A stretch of DNA of 64,000 bases from Pseudeuparius sepicola. Lineage: Eukaryota; Arthropoda; Insecta; Coleoptera; Anthribidae. The notes below the pieces were generated by a model. The model saw nothing but the letters and a program-made list of their open reading frames with translations, had not been told where the DNA came from and ran no database searches. Location of the stretch: the NCBI GenBank assembly GCA_963920635.1, contig OY987299.1, positions 26,986,901-27,050,900 on the forward strand, given 5' to 3'. Every line of letters begins with the position of its first letter. Positions within the stretch are counted from its first letter, which is position 1. The position numbers and the translations under genes were made by a program. This document shows, piece after piece, positions 1 to 10,680 of the stretch.

Positions 1-3000
1 CAAAATTGTCGGAATAAAATTTCTTTATAAAATTTACCACAGCAGCAGGGGATATATCTTCTGAAGTTTCCTCGGTTCTTGGCAATCTACATCTTGCACC
101 TTGCCTCTGCAGATTATGTAGTTTTCTTCGCAACTCTTGCTTCCTTAGTGAATCATTGCCTAAGAATTCTGCTGTTTGCATTGCCATGTCTGAAATGTAG
201 TATTTTTATGAATTATTATTTACTTATTTAATTTAGATATGTGATATACAGGGTGTAACTGAACTGATGGTCAAAAATGAAACGTATTTTTGGTGTCAAA
301 ATAAGGGCACTTCTTGATATATTTTTTTCTCCTACGGGCCATAGTTTTTTTATACAGAGCCTAGAAGTTTAGAGAAAAATACACATTTCTTAGTATCTCC
401 AGAAGTATACGAGATATTTTCTTCAAACTTGGCATGTCACATGAGTGGATGAGCCGTCAAACTTAAGGTTTATATATAAAGCTTTTGAAGCCCCCAGTTG
501 CGGAGATACAGGGTGTTATTAAAATTAATTAGTTCAGAAAAATGTGAATACCCTGTATAATCGCATTTTTTAAATTTATTTTGAGTGGTGAATCCAATGG
601 TTAACAAAAAGTATCTCTTAGTATTTTTTCATATTCACAGCCGTTTCTTAATTATTTTCAAAGAACGGCAATACTGCAATAAACAAGTCATTTTAAGAAT
701 AAATCTAGCAATCTGTGGATGTCAATTAAACTTTATTTAACAAAATAAAAAAGCAAGAACGATAATAAAAGAAACATAATGCTATTAGTAAATTATTACA
801 TGTTCGAAATGACCGCCGCCTCTTTCAATACACGCAACTATGCATTTCCGCATGTTTATAATTGCCATTGGCAAGTCCATAGCAAAAGTGCATGTCAGTC
901 AATTCTTTGAATGAAAATATTATTTTTCAAAATATTGATAATAAAGTGTAATCAAATAATGCCAAGTTGAATTGGCATCCACAGATTGTTAGGTTTATTC
1001 TTAAGAGGGGGTTGCCGACAGCGAAAGTGACGTTAGATTTCGTATTTTTTTAAGTTGTATAGCATAAAATCTAATAACATTTTACCTGGCAAAAATTTAG
1101 TACAAACATCTCTGTCTTCATTTTAATCATAAGATCTTAAAAGCAGCGTTTTGTTTTATAGGTTATGAAAACATTGGGAAAAATAATAATTCCAGTGCAT
1201 ATGCTTTTAAGATCTTATGATTAAAATGAAGACAGAGATGTTTGTACTAAATTTTTGCCAGGTAAAATGTTATTAGATTTTATGCTATACAACTTGAAAA
1301 AATACGAAATCTAACGTCACTTTCGCTGTCGGCAACCCCCTCTTAAAATGACTTGTTTATTGCAGCATTGCCGTTCTTTGAAAATAATTAAGAAACTGCT
1401 GCAAATATGAAAAAATACTAAGAGATACTTTTTGTTAACCATTGAATTCATCACCCAAAACAAATTTAAAAAATGTGATTATACAGGGTATTCATATTTT
1501 TCTGAACTAATTAATTTTATTAACACCCTGTATCTCCGCAACTGGGGGCCTCAGAAGCTTCATGTCAACCTTAAGTTTGACGGCTCATCCGCTCATGTGA
1601 CACGCCAAGTTTGAAGAAAATATATAGTACACTTCTAGAGATACTAAGAAATAGGTGTATTTTTCTCTAAACTTCTACGCTCTGTATAAAAAAAAACTAT
1701 GGCCCGTAGGAGAAAAAATTGTATGAAGAAGTGCTCTTATTTTGACACCAAGAATACGTGGTTTCATTTTTGACCGTCAGTTCAGTTACACCCTGTATTT
1801 AATACATTGTTTAGGCAATTATCATATTTTGCCCTGTTTCTTCTCACATACATGACAAATTGACGTAGAAAAACTATGTTTGCTTAAACCTCTAAATTGC
1901 TGTACATACAGGGTGGTCACTTTTTTGATGCTCACCATTGGTATCTCGTAAACGGTTAAAGATAGAAGGGTAGTTGATTTAGATTTTTGATTCATCCAGT
2001 GAAAAGAGCATGTCTAAAAACATAAGAATGCCAACTTTCGTAAAGTTTGGTGTTCTAATGCGAAAGATATGAGCTATTTCCGAAATCGGCCGTTTTCAGT
2101 TTATTCAGGATATTTCAGAAACGGACTGAGCTATCCTCGATTTCTTTTCAGATAATGCGCAACTTTTCTCTAAATCAACTATCCTATTCTATCGTTTATT
2201 GTTTACGAGATCCCAATGGTGATCATCGAAAAAATGACCACCCGTTTATTGTCAAACCTAATAAAATTTTTAAAATCCTACCATTGGTGTTCATCTTATT
2301 AGAAGGCTGCATTACATTCATGCCTTGAGTAAAGTCATGCAAATATGTTCTCTCTGAACTTGAAGTAGGGGCATCTGGACGTAGCAGCGTTGGCTTGTAA
2401 CATGCTGCAGCTGAAAATACACTTGTGTAAATCTAAATCTGTCTAAAAAATTAAGTGATTAAGTACTTAAAAAAGTAATGGCGGCCATACACGTAACGAT
2501 ATACTTGCGCAAGTTTAGACTTGCGCAAACACACATCATTCGGTAGAGAGCACAGACGGCACAAGTATACTTGAACAACATCATTTTTGATGAGAAAGTC
2601 AGTGGAGCAGGCAGTTGTGTTTTGTGTTACAAAAAATCTGAAAAGACTTTAAAAGACACCGAACTATATGGTGTAAAGACTGGTTAATGAAGAGAACATT
2701 ATTCACACATCAATTTATTGACTGAACTGAAATTTGCACCCAAAGACTGGCATAACAACTATCTGCGTGTGGACGAAGACACTTATTTCAAGGTTCTGTC
2801 GATGATTACGCCATTTATTATAAAGCAAGATACTGTTATGCGAAGAGCCATATCACCACTTGGATCTATTTTTTTATAATACACTTCAACTAATTTGTTA
2901 TAAGCGGTTGTTTTTTTATCTCTATTGTGGTAATCTTTGTTCTTTACTTGCCAGAGGCATAGTTCATTTCTAGATATTTATAAAATCTTCCAAATTTTCT

Positions 3001-3617
3001 CGCACTCCACATGTCTCGTCACTCATTTTGGCGCAAAAAACCCAAACAGACGTGCATACGAACGTCAATGAGTTCATCTGCGCAATGGTGCCACACACGT
3101 TCAAGTAAACTTGTGCAAACGTAAACTTGCCCAAGTCTGGAATCGAAAATTGAAATTTTCTGAAGACTTGTACAAGTCTAGAATTTGCGCAAAAATCTTC
3201 CAACACACGTTACTGTATATTTGTGCAAGTCTAAACTTGCGCAAGTATATCGTTACGTGTATGGCTGGCGTAATGTCTTACCAGGAAAAGTAAAGGCATT
3301 CTTGAGCAAAAAATGTTTGGGTAATGTAACTACTTTATGTGATATAGTTACATTAGTCGTATCATGCGCATGCGAAGTATTTGCAACAGTTGTGACTGCA
3401 CATGTTGAAGTGGTCAATGTCATAGCAGTGGATACATGTACGATCTGTACGTCAAGGTTCTCTAAAGTTAAAGAATAAAATTAGTAGCTTGAATATCGAT
3501 AACTCATAGAAATGAGCATACCAGTAGCAATAGTTCCTTTGGCTTGCTCATCATCATCACTAACTGTTGATATATCGTCAAACTGCATACATATGGAACG
3601 ACTGTGTCTTATCGAAC
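1..3617 (-). CDS. Unidentified spliced gene, four exons, continues past the left edge
   Basis: Reading the minus strand, four exons fit together: 3522-3617, 3282-3461, 2282-2410 and 189-1 (running off the window). Each is bounded by a good acceptor (for example a TTTAACTTTAG and a TGTATTTTCAG) and a GT donor, and the reading frame carries through all three joins with one base left over each time, which is unlikely by chance. The first two exons are acidic, then Ser/Thr-rich. The last has a basic, helix-prone stretch (KQELRRKLHNLQRQ) followed by an aromatic, basic end (NFIKKFYSDNF). That order resembles the linker plus coil that follows the THAP domain in P-superfamily transposase-like proteins, but I do not recognise the product. 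The first exon needs one base from upstream, which the THAP exon ending at 20053 would supply. Confidence 0.6.
785..880 (-). pseudogene. C-terminal remnant of a Tc1/mariner-type (DDE_3-like) transposase
   Basis: On the minus strand a short open frame reads through NMRKCIVACIERGGGHFEH and ends in VIIY and a stop at 785-787. A closing Cys-Ile ... Gly-Gly-His-Phe-Glu-His just before the stop is the usual tail of insect IS630/Tc1/mariner-like DDE transposases. Nothing else of the enzyme is present. The family assignment rests on this tail alone. Confidence 0.5.
1001..1346. mobile_element. MITE with TTAA target duplication (copy 1)
   Basis: A TTAA at 1001-1004 and another at 1343-1346 bracket a 338-bp element with inverted repeats of about 140 bp starting GAGGGGGTTGCCGACAGCGA. 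TTAA duplication fits the piggyBac or Kolobok groups. There is no coding capacity. It sits in the right arm of the foldback element. The left arm (about 680-710) carries the same sequence without it, with a single TTAA, so the insertion site can be read directly. Confidence 0.85.
1907..2243. mobile_element. Small inverted-repeat element, CAGGGTGGTCA ends
   Basis: The left end, ACAGGGTGGTCACTTTTTTGATG and the following 60 bp, is matched in reverse complement at the right end (to 2243), including the pieces around CTCACCATTGG, TCGTAAAC and AGTTGATTTAGA. There is no coding capacity. It lies in the intron between the exons at 2282-2410 and 1-189. Confidence 0.65.
2479..3270 (+). mobile_element. 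PIF/Harbinger element, degenerate
   Basis: The inverted ends carry GCCATACACGTAACGATATA on each side and are flanked by TAA (2476-2478 and 3271-3273), the 3-bp target duplication of this superfamily; the outermost five bases are diverged. An internal plus-strand open stretch at about 2720-2876 reads NLLTELKFAPKDWHN, then LRVDEDTYFKVLSMI and KQDTVMRRAISP before a stop. This matches the N-terminal part of Harbinger (HARBI1-like) transposases. The DDE nuclease region is missing, so the copy is dead. Its right end is 12 bp from the donor side of the exon at 3282-3461. Confidence 0.75.
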
Positions 3618-4342
3618 CTGGAAGTGCATTATAATTGTAATTGTTATTAAAAAACATATTAGAGATGGTATGAAGTATAATTATGTAGATTAAAAAACGT
3701 AATTTATATAAATATGTGATAATTTAAAAAAATAAATAAACTATATAATTAAAATGTCAATATGCAAAGTGATCCCTGTGCTTTTGTTAACCAATAAAAT
3801 TTAAGAAAAAATAACTACTTGTCTATATATGACATATAGCACCACCCCATGGAACGCACTGTCAAATATTTTGACAGTAAATTGGCTAATAACTAAACCA
3901 TGGCCTCCTACGATTTACGGCTCTGTTCGCGTCCTTTCTGGCCTGCTCATTCGAACGAAAAAACCCGTTCGCGTACTTCGAGAGTTGACCGCAAGACGGA
4001 GCCACGAGGCGTACTCCTGTCAAACACAAGATAATAAAGGTTATGTCTGCTTATGTCAGAAATAAACTGGCTGTTGTCAAAGGGCGAGTTTCATATTCCC
4101 TGCTGGCCTGTTGTTGTTGTTCATGGATTAAAATTAAAAGATTTTAATTTTAAATAGTTTTAGCTTGTTCTCTGGTTTTAGTGTGTTGTTTCTTGTTTGT
4201 GTTAGTGTTTTAGCGAATTTCACAGAATACCATACCGGAGCCGTGTGCCGTTTTTTTGGACTAGTGAGCGAATGTGAGGGGTGTTTTGAATTTATTAAAA
4301 GCTGGGTTCTTTTTACAGGGGTCCTCTCTCATATTGTAAATA

Positions 4343-4651
4343 ATGCCGAGGTTGTGTTCCGTGGCGAATTGTCGCTTTAAGCAATTGCCCTTATTTGAAT
4401 TCCCGAGTAAAGAGCATTCAACTTAAAACTTGGGTCGAAGCTATTAGTGCTGGAACAGGTATAATTTTAAAATAATGGTATTATGTGGTGTTTAAAATCA
4501 GTTTTTGTGTGTAGGAACATTTATCCATCCTATAAAACAAGCGGATGGCTTGTTTATCTGTTCTGGACATTTTAAAAAAGACAGCTTTAGAATATGCAAA
4601 AACAACATGAGGAAATTGAAGCCAAATTCAATTCCCACCATTTTTGCAGAG
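4343..4651 (+). pseudogene. THAP-domain gene fragment with a frameshift
   Basis: An ATG at 4343 opens MPRLCSVANC (the two Cys of C2CH), followed by a Phe/Pro-rich stretch. Near 4420 the frame shifts by one: a stop interrupts frame 1 while QLKTWVEAISAG continues in another frame to a GT donor after 4458. Exon 2 (4515-4651, after GTGTGTAG) gives CSGHF and the closing LKPNSIPTIF, then a GTGAGT donor. The C2CH pattern, the Trp and the IPTIF end are diagnostic of THAP. The one-base shift makes this copy non-functional unless it is an assembly error. Possible further exons are at 8764-8876 and 9261-9354. Confidence 0.65.
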
Positions 4652-5037
4652 GTGAGTAGGTATATTTTTTATAATAATTTTAATTTTTAGTGTCGGTGTA
4701 AATGGCCAACGATAATACCAAGCTGGTTTTATGTTTTATATAACATACTACATACCTAGTGTAAGTTCTACCCGAATTTCTACTTAACAAGCACAATGAA
4801 TATTGTATCACGAAATATGTGGACCGAGATGTGGACTGTGATGTGTATACCCTATGTATGCTCTTTATGTCCTATATTAGTACCAATGTATATTAGATAT
4901 CTTTTCACGATAGTTGATGTGCACATCAGTTTCAGAGACAGATGAGAAGCCTGTTTGATGCATTCAGAAATTGATGATCATGTGTAACTTTAATGTTGGA
5001 ATTGCAAAAAAATGCTTCGTTTAAATAATTAAATAAG

Positions 5038-6177
5038 GAGGTGGCTATTTATACGTCCGACGTATATGAAAGTTATACGTCTTGCGTTCTCATTGGCGAG
5101 TTGAGTGACGTGAGTTCTTTGGACGTACATTTAACTCCATACACGTCCGAAGTAAACTGATTTTAGATACGTCGGAAGTGTATTTTTTTCAAGCATCGTT
5201 GCAATAAGGTGCGTGTATGCCCTACTTTTTCGGCGATGGGCGCTGCGGTATGAAAAAATAAGTGGTAATTATTTCCAATAGTGTAACCCACCCCCCGATT
5301 TTCTTGAAATTTTGGCTAGGTACCCCCTATTTTCGCTCGACGTTCGGCGCTGTATAAAAGCCGGATTTATAAACTTCGAAGTTTCCGTTTGACGCTGATG
5401 CAGCTGCTGTTGCCATAAACTTTTCCATTCCGTTTAGAATTTTCTGTACACCTGTGTGTTATCAACGCCAGAAAAATAATGCATAGAACAACAATCGTCA
5501 TCTGAGCGAAGTCGTTCGATTTCAATACTCTGATTTTGCAACTCTAAATACATTTTGTTAATTACTTTGTATCATTATTTTGGATAATTAATATTAAAAA
5601 TATTACACAAAATCAATACAGATGATCAGCTGATAAACTGGGAAAACATGTGACCTCCCACGTGACTCTTAAGAGGGTACTTCATTGGCCGGAGAGGCAA
5701 CGGAAAAATATAAATGTTGGCTATCCAAACGGACCTCCAGGAGGTCCGTTGTTATCCCTAACGGAATTTGAGTTTATAATAATTAATCTTCGATGTCCAA
5801 CTTTCAAACATCAAACGGAAACGTCAAAAGTTTATAAATCGGGCTTAACCATTCGGCGGGCGCCGAATGTCGGACGAAAATAGGGCCAACATTTCAAGAA
5901 AATCGGGGGTGGAAATAATAAAATAATAATAAAATTGGAAATAATTACCACTTCTTTTTTCATACCGCAACGCCCATTGCCGAAAAAGGAGAGCATACAC
6001 GCTCGTTATTGCAACGATGCTTGAGAAAAATGCGCTTCCGACGTATCTAAATGAGTTTACTTCGGAAGTGTATGGAGCTAAATGTACGTCCAAAGAAGTC
6101 ACGTGACTCAACTCGTCAATCAGAGCGCAAGATTTATACCGACTTTCATATGCGTCGGACGTATAAATAGCCACTTC
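5038..6177. mobile_element. Long-TIR element, GTGGCTATTTATACGTCCGA ends
   Basis: Arms of about 350 bp starting at the left with GTGGCTATTTATACGTCCGA match in reverse complement at the right end. The central 440 bp include a palindrome at about 5730-5752 (GGACCTCCAGGAGGTCC). Both arms carry the stretch CCCCGATTTTCTTGAAATTT seen elsewhere in the window. No transposase is visible; open frames here come from the GC-richer arms. A lone related end lies at about 60900. Confidence 0.75.
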
Positions 6178-6179
6178 CT

Positions 6180-7340
6180 ATAAATAATTCGTTTTTGAGC
6201 TGCCCAAGTTTGCTTAAAAACAAAATACTTAGTTTGGGACAACGATTTACTCTTAAATGTGAATTGATTTCCAGCAACACTTCCCGGTTCTGATGCAATT
6301 TTGTTGCTGCCACCAAAATTGCATGAAATTAATTGTTCACACTTGGCAATTAGTAACTGCAATTTTGTTGCATGCAAATAGAAACTACCTACTCTATTTT
6401 TGTGCAATTAAGTTGCAGCAACTTTAGTAGGTTTTTAGGGGTTTTTCCATGCCAACGCACTGAAAAATGTCAAAATGGTGTCGCTGCATTGTTAAGATTA
6501 ACACCAAATATAATACAATTACCCTAAAAATATATTTTTTTATATATTTTGTGTTAAAAATGTTTATGTATTGTTAATCGGATGTCAAATTTTAGTAACT
6601 TGCTTCGCTACATAGGTCTGTGGTAATAGTTTGTTACTAGAAAATTGCTGCAATGGATGCAACTATTAAATGAGGCGTTTAGTGCAAAAGTTAAAACATA
6701 GTTTTGAGAAAAACGCCGTTTATATTTCATGATTTTGACCGCCCCCTATTTTTATATTGCAGTTTATATAATAAAATTAGATAAAGAAGATAAAGAAAAA
6801 ATTAGATAAAGAAGTTTATAAATTTTTGAAAAAAAAAATTGGTGGGCTGCTTTTGCACAAATAAAGTTTTTTGTGCACTACATTTATTTTCACAGTAAGT
6901 TTCTAAAAAACATAAACCTAACCCTAAAAGTAAAACACTTTCTCCATCATCGCAAGCAAGAAACAAGGCAACAATAAACAAGTAGGTAGATAAACAGTTT
7001 GTTAGTGTCTCATTATTTATATTTTTTAGTCAACTCTTTGTTAAGAATCTTCGACAGAGTGAAGCACATCGTCGTAATTATTTTTTACCTCACGAACTGA
7101 ATTTGTCACCCTTAGGTTTTTATAAAAATAATGCAAATATGGTGGGACATACGCTAATAAATCTTTTCTTCTAAGCTGCTATACTTTGTTGCTTTAATTT
7201 TCCTGCTTGTTGGATACAAAAGTGTTTGTATTTCTTTTGGAAATGTCGATGTATGTATAAAATAAACTCATTCGTTATTCGATTATTTGTAATAATAAAT
7301 TTATATCTCAACCACTGCCTCTTCCTTCAACTAGTTGACA
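6180..7340. other. No gene seen
   Basis: AT-rich sequence without convincing coding potential or strong repeats; short A and T runs only. Confidence 0.5.
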
Positions 7341-7348
7341 GACTCGAC

Positions 7349-7603
7349 TTAGACTGTCTTTTTCCGCCATTTCAGTACGTGGACTCTACCTTTCACAAAT
7401 GCAATTCCTTTTCCAAGTGCTTTTAATTTTAAAGTTGCCAAGGCTGGTTCAGAGAGTTCAGTTTTTATTTTTTGTTCAAATTCGTCCCACCTCCTGTAAC
7501 TGTCAGACACAGGTGCGTGAAAAGTTAATAATTTTTTCCTGGAAACAGATAGTGACCCAGGATCGTGCAATTCATTTTTGCATAGGCCGTACATTATCGA
7601 CAA
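7349..7603 (-). CDS. Unidentified open segment, possible exon
   Basis: A minus-strand frame of about 84 residues is rich in Lys, Leu and Glu (WDEFEQKIKTELSEPALATL) and less AT-biased than its surroundings. A GT donor after AFVKG (near 7395) and an acceptor-like TGTTTCCAG upstream would make it an internal exon, but its starting phase does not match the THAP exon 2 upstream. I do not recognise it. It lies next to the palindrome at 7622-7771. Confidence 0.25.
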   Translation of the reverse strand: MSIMYGLCKNELHDPGSLSVSRKKLLTFHAPVSDSYRRWDEFEQKIKTELSEPALATLKLKALGKGIAFVKGRVHVLKWRKKTV

Positions 7604-7621
7604 ATTTAAGGTGGGGGTAAG

Positions 7622-7771
7622 TACAGTTTGTTCAGCGAATGTTCAGCCCTACGTCACAACTCTTGTCCTTGTCTGGCTCGTGAATATACGACCGATATCC
7701 GTCGTATAGTCATGAGTAAGACAAGGGCGGGAGTTGTGACGTAGGGCCGAACATTCGCTGAACAAACTGTA
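7622..7771. mobile_element. Compact 150-bp palindromic MITE
   Basis: TACAGTTTGTTCAGCGAATG and about 30 further bases are repeated almost perfectly in reverse complement up to 7771, leaving a loop of about 45 bp. This is typical of a small non-autonomous DNA element. No clear target duplication was identified. Confidence 0.7.
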
Positions 7772-7964
7772 GCAAAGGTCAGGATTTTTGTTTTTTGAAT
7801 AATGGGACCGATACCTTGGGAAACTCGAAAAAAAAAAATTATAGAATAAATTTTTTCTTTGCTTGTCTTATTGTTCGGAGCCTTCTTCCCCCTCTTATGC
7901 CTAGAAAGGGTGTCACATTGACCTTTTTGATGTAAAGCACATCTAAGTCGACGTTCAGAAAAGC

Positions 7965-8324
7965 TTAAAATCTTAAAAAAAAACTCCTAATTAAAAGATA
8001 GGCCGCTATTGCGCAAAACATTCGAACTAAGTCATTGATTCGCAAATGTTGGGCCTTTTTTGTACTAACTGATATGATCAGATTGCAATATGCCAAAGTA
8101 ACATATGCGTCATCTAGAGGCGTCTTAGAGGAATCGATATAGGCCGTTATTGCATATGATAGATTAATAAAAATCCATGCAGCTTGTACTACTAACACAA
8201 TAAGCATTTTTTTTTTGGAGTTGGGCCACTCTTGCACTAAACACCTCAAATATGAACACACATGCAATAGAGTCGCAGCAACAAAAAGATGCCCGATATA
8301 TTGTTGCATCGTCAGAACCGGCAC
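7965..8324 (-). CDS. Hypothetical small membrane protein
   Basis: A 119-codon minus-strand frame starting at an ATG has three or four hydrophobic stretches: around residues 9-25, 40-63, 73-88 and a C-terminal one (MFCAIAAYLLIRSFF). Polar loops with Lys/Arg lie between them. The pattern is regular enough to suggest a multi-span membrane protein or one exon of it, but no family was recognised and no splice partners are obvious. It may equally be a chance frame in AT-rich DNA. Confidence 0.3.
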   Translation of the reverse strand: MPVLTMQQYIGHLFVAATLLHVCSYLRCLVQEWPNSKKKMLIVLVVQAAWIFINLSYAITAYIDSSKTPLDDAYVTLAYCNLIISVSTKKAQHLRINDLVRMFCAIAAYLLIRSFFLRF

Positions 8325-8557
8325 AGACTAACGAGTAATTATTTATTCTGTGGAACCGGGCTTAAACAACTGTTTTATAAAGCGATAAGGAACACTTCTA
8401 ACAATTCGTTCCAAACCTATGAAACAATTTCATTATACAGTAGAAATATTTTATACATTATCATGGAAACGTTTCTATGATAATTTCTTTATTGATTTAT
8501 AAGCAATTTTATAATATGTATAAACATTGTAAAGGTAAATGTAGAAGTCTACATAGT

Positions 8558-8627
8558 TGCAGCATTGAGTAAAGGATATATATTTATATAGGGTATATAA
8601 CATATATCCTTCACTCAATGGTTGCAG
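8558..8627. repeat. Short hairpin
   Basis: TTGCAGCATTGAGTAAAGGA is mirrored by its near reverse complement ending at 8627, giving arms of about 28 bp around a short AT loop. Confidence 0.55.
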
Positions 8628-8763
8628 GCAACAAAATAGTGTTCTCGTTCTCCATAACTCTAATGTAATACTACTTATTGAAATTATAAAACCAATTTGC
8701 TGGTTGGGATGTTTTTTTTAGTTGAATAAATAATTCATATTAAAAGTATGTTTTGTGTTTATA

Positions 8764-9354
8764 GCCTACCACTGTCCAGCATCCCAATAGCTCCTGTAGA
8801 GAAATAACCCTTGTAACACATAGTCCTAATATTCCAAAATCTCCTCCTAGTGTCGAATCTATGGCCATCGCAGGTAATGTATCAAAAAAATATTGTATAA
8901 AATGTTTTTTTTTTCCTTCAACCGTTCTGACCGTGACCTCTTCACATCATTTTGAATGTAACGTTTTTTTAACCAACTACCACAGGAAGTCTAGCTGCTA
9001 TTAAATCGTTGTGACTTTTTCCAGTAATTACAGAAAGTTCTATACATCACCCACTTTTGAAAAGTATATAGGAAATATCTTTCTTACTTTTTAAAAGCAA
9101 ACCTTTTTCACTGCAATGATCTTGGGTGAGTAGGTACTAAAACATCTTCCCGATCCAATCAAAACCCAGGAAAAAATGCAAAAAAAGCCCTACATTTTAT
9201 TGTAATAAAATAAATACAAAATGAAAGTATATTGATAGTAAAAAAATATATATATTTATAGCCTGCTGTTCATAGTCCTGACATTTTTCAAGGAATAATG
9301 AGTCTTGTCATTCCCGCTTCTCCCAATCAAATTTTAGATACATCATCATCACAG
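8764..9354 (+). pseudogene. Two candidate exons encoding Ser/Pro-rich linker, possibly of the THAP fragment
   Basis: After GTTTATAG, 8764-8876 reads open as a Thr/Ser/Pro-rich segment (THSPNIPKSPPSVESMAIA) and ends at a GTAATG donor. After TATTTATAG, 9261-9354 reads PAVHSPDIFQGIM and ASPNQILDTSSSQ and ends at GTAATA. Such low-complexity linkers are normal after THAP domains. The two do not join in frame (a stop arises at the join), which fits decay or wrong pairing. The link to 4343-4651 is inference from strand and style only. Confidence 0.3.
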
Positions 9355-9359
9355 GTAAT

Positions 9360-10480
9360 AAATTAATATATTTCCCACACAAAGGGTAACAGTAATTTTT
9401 GTTGTTTGGCTATACATTACTGGCAATTTAGGTTTGTGCATCGTAACAAAAATTTCATAAGTACGTCAATCTTTCAGTCCATCGGTACATTAGAATCTGA
9501 TGATTTTCCTACACAGATTTCACGTAGATGGTTGACTGTTGATTCAATATGACCTATAAAAGTTTGGCATCTTACTTTTGACAACATTCTGGTTTAAACA
9601 ACGATAATACCTCAGATAATACTCACACATAAAATACCTACTTCAACATTCTATCAGCAATGAACTACATATTCCATGAAGAATACTCAAGAAGCACATT
9701 GCAAGTCAGATATTATTTTTGTTTGCAACTGCTCGGTTTTCAGGTAGGTTTTCACTATTTTAGTGTGATCATATCATAAGTTTTGAAGCACTGGTCAACC
9801 ATGGTCAACATCACTCATTAAGCATGAAGATCAATAATTATAAAAGTTCCACTTCTTTTCGGAAGACAATCGAGGTCCTATTAAATCCAAAACGTTGATT
9901 CCGAAGACCGGAGAAACACGGAGTCACTCACGGACCCACGCCTTCGGAGTTCGTAAACACAACAATCGATTTGCGGCTATCGGCTATCCTTTTTAATCAC
10001 AGATTCTCGATTCTCGTAACTGTCGGCTTGATTATCTCATAGCAGTTTGATACATAATAATTATGTTATTGATAAATTGAACATAATTTTAGATAGATGC
10101 AAGACGAAGGACGCTCAAATTTTAGGTTATGAAAAATTCGAAGTCAAACGCGGTCAATTGACAAATGACCAAAAATGACTTCGGTGGCCATCTTGAAATT
10201 GGTACGGCTGGTGGCGCCATCTACTTCAATGAGCAGGCCAGAAAGGACGCGAAGAGAGCCGTAAATCGTAGGAGGCCATGAACTAAACCATGTAAACTTA
10301 CAGTACTATGGCGCGTTCGAGCTGACCCTCGGAGTACTCCGAGAGTTGACAACAAAGCATTGCCATAGATTTCTACGCCAGTGTCAATATAAATATATAC
10401 TTATATTGTTCGAGTGCTCTGAGCACTCCGAGCGTCAACTCGAAAATCACGAGCACTCAATGGCAATTTATGCATTTATA
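9360..10480. other. No gene seen
   Basis: Non-coding by eye. The stretch at about 10228-10283 is an inverted match of 3896-3951 (shared sequence GGCCTCCTACGATTTACGGC), and 10300-10460 holds short inverted repeats of the type ACTCGGAG/CTCCGAG. Confidence 0.5.
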
Positions 10481-10485
10481 CAGGG

Positions 10486-10680
10486 TGTTCCTTAATGACA
10501 TGCTAATACTTAAGGGGGTTATTCTTGGGCCCAATTTAAGAAAAAAACTTCATATGAACGTATGTCGTAAACGTCCTAACTTTTGAGATACAGGGCGTTA
10601 AAGTCAATTTTTTTTAAATTGAATTTTGGCTACATCTCCCGAAATAATCAAGCTGCTGAACTGAAATTTGGCACTGATAT
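10486..10680. repeat. Truncated TACAGGGTGTTCC-type repeat
   Basis: It begins ATACAGGGTGTTCCTTAATG and contains a second GATACAGGGCG, as in a common class of insect repeats. It is cut off at 10681 by the end of the P-type palindrome, so the P element landed in or beside it. Confidence 0.5.

Larger units (their letters stand above)
247..1797. mobile_element. Foldback element with CAGGGTGTAACTGAACTGA ends
   Basis: The ends TACAGGGTGTAACTGAACTG (247) and its complement (to 1797) open inverted arms of about 530 bp and 460 bp. The arms share a long common sequence, interrupted on the right by a separate TTAA element. The inner left arm holds a transposase C-terminus (see 785-880). The ends begin like many insect elements that start TACAGGGTG. 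It lies in an intron of the minus-strand gene at 1-3617. Confidence 0.75.

Noticed and set aside
5845..6407. Two minus-strand frames of about 100 codons
   Set aside because: They lie in the inverted arm of the 5038-6177 element and its flank; no family features.
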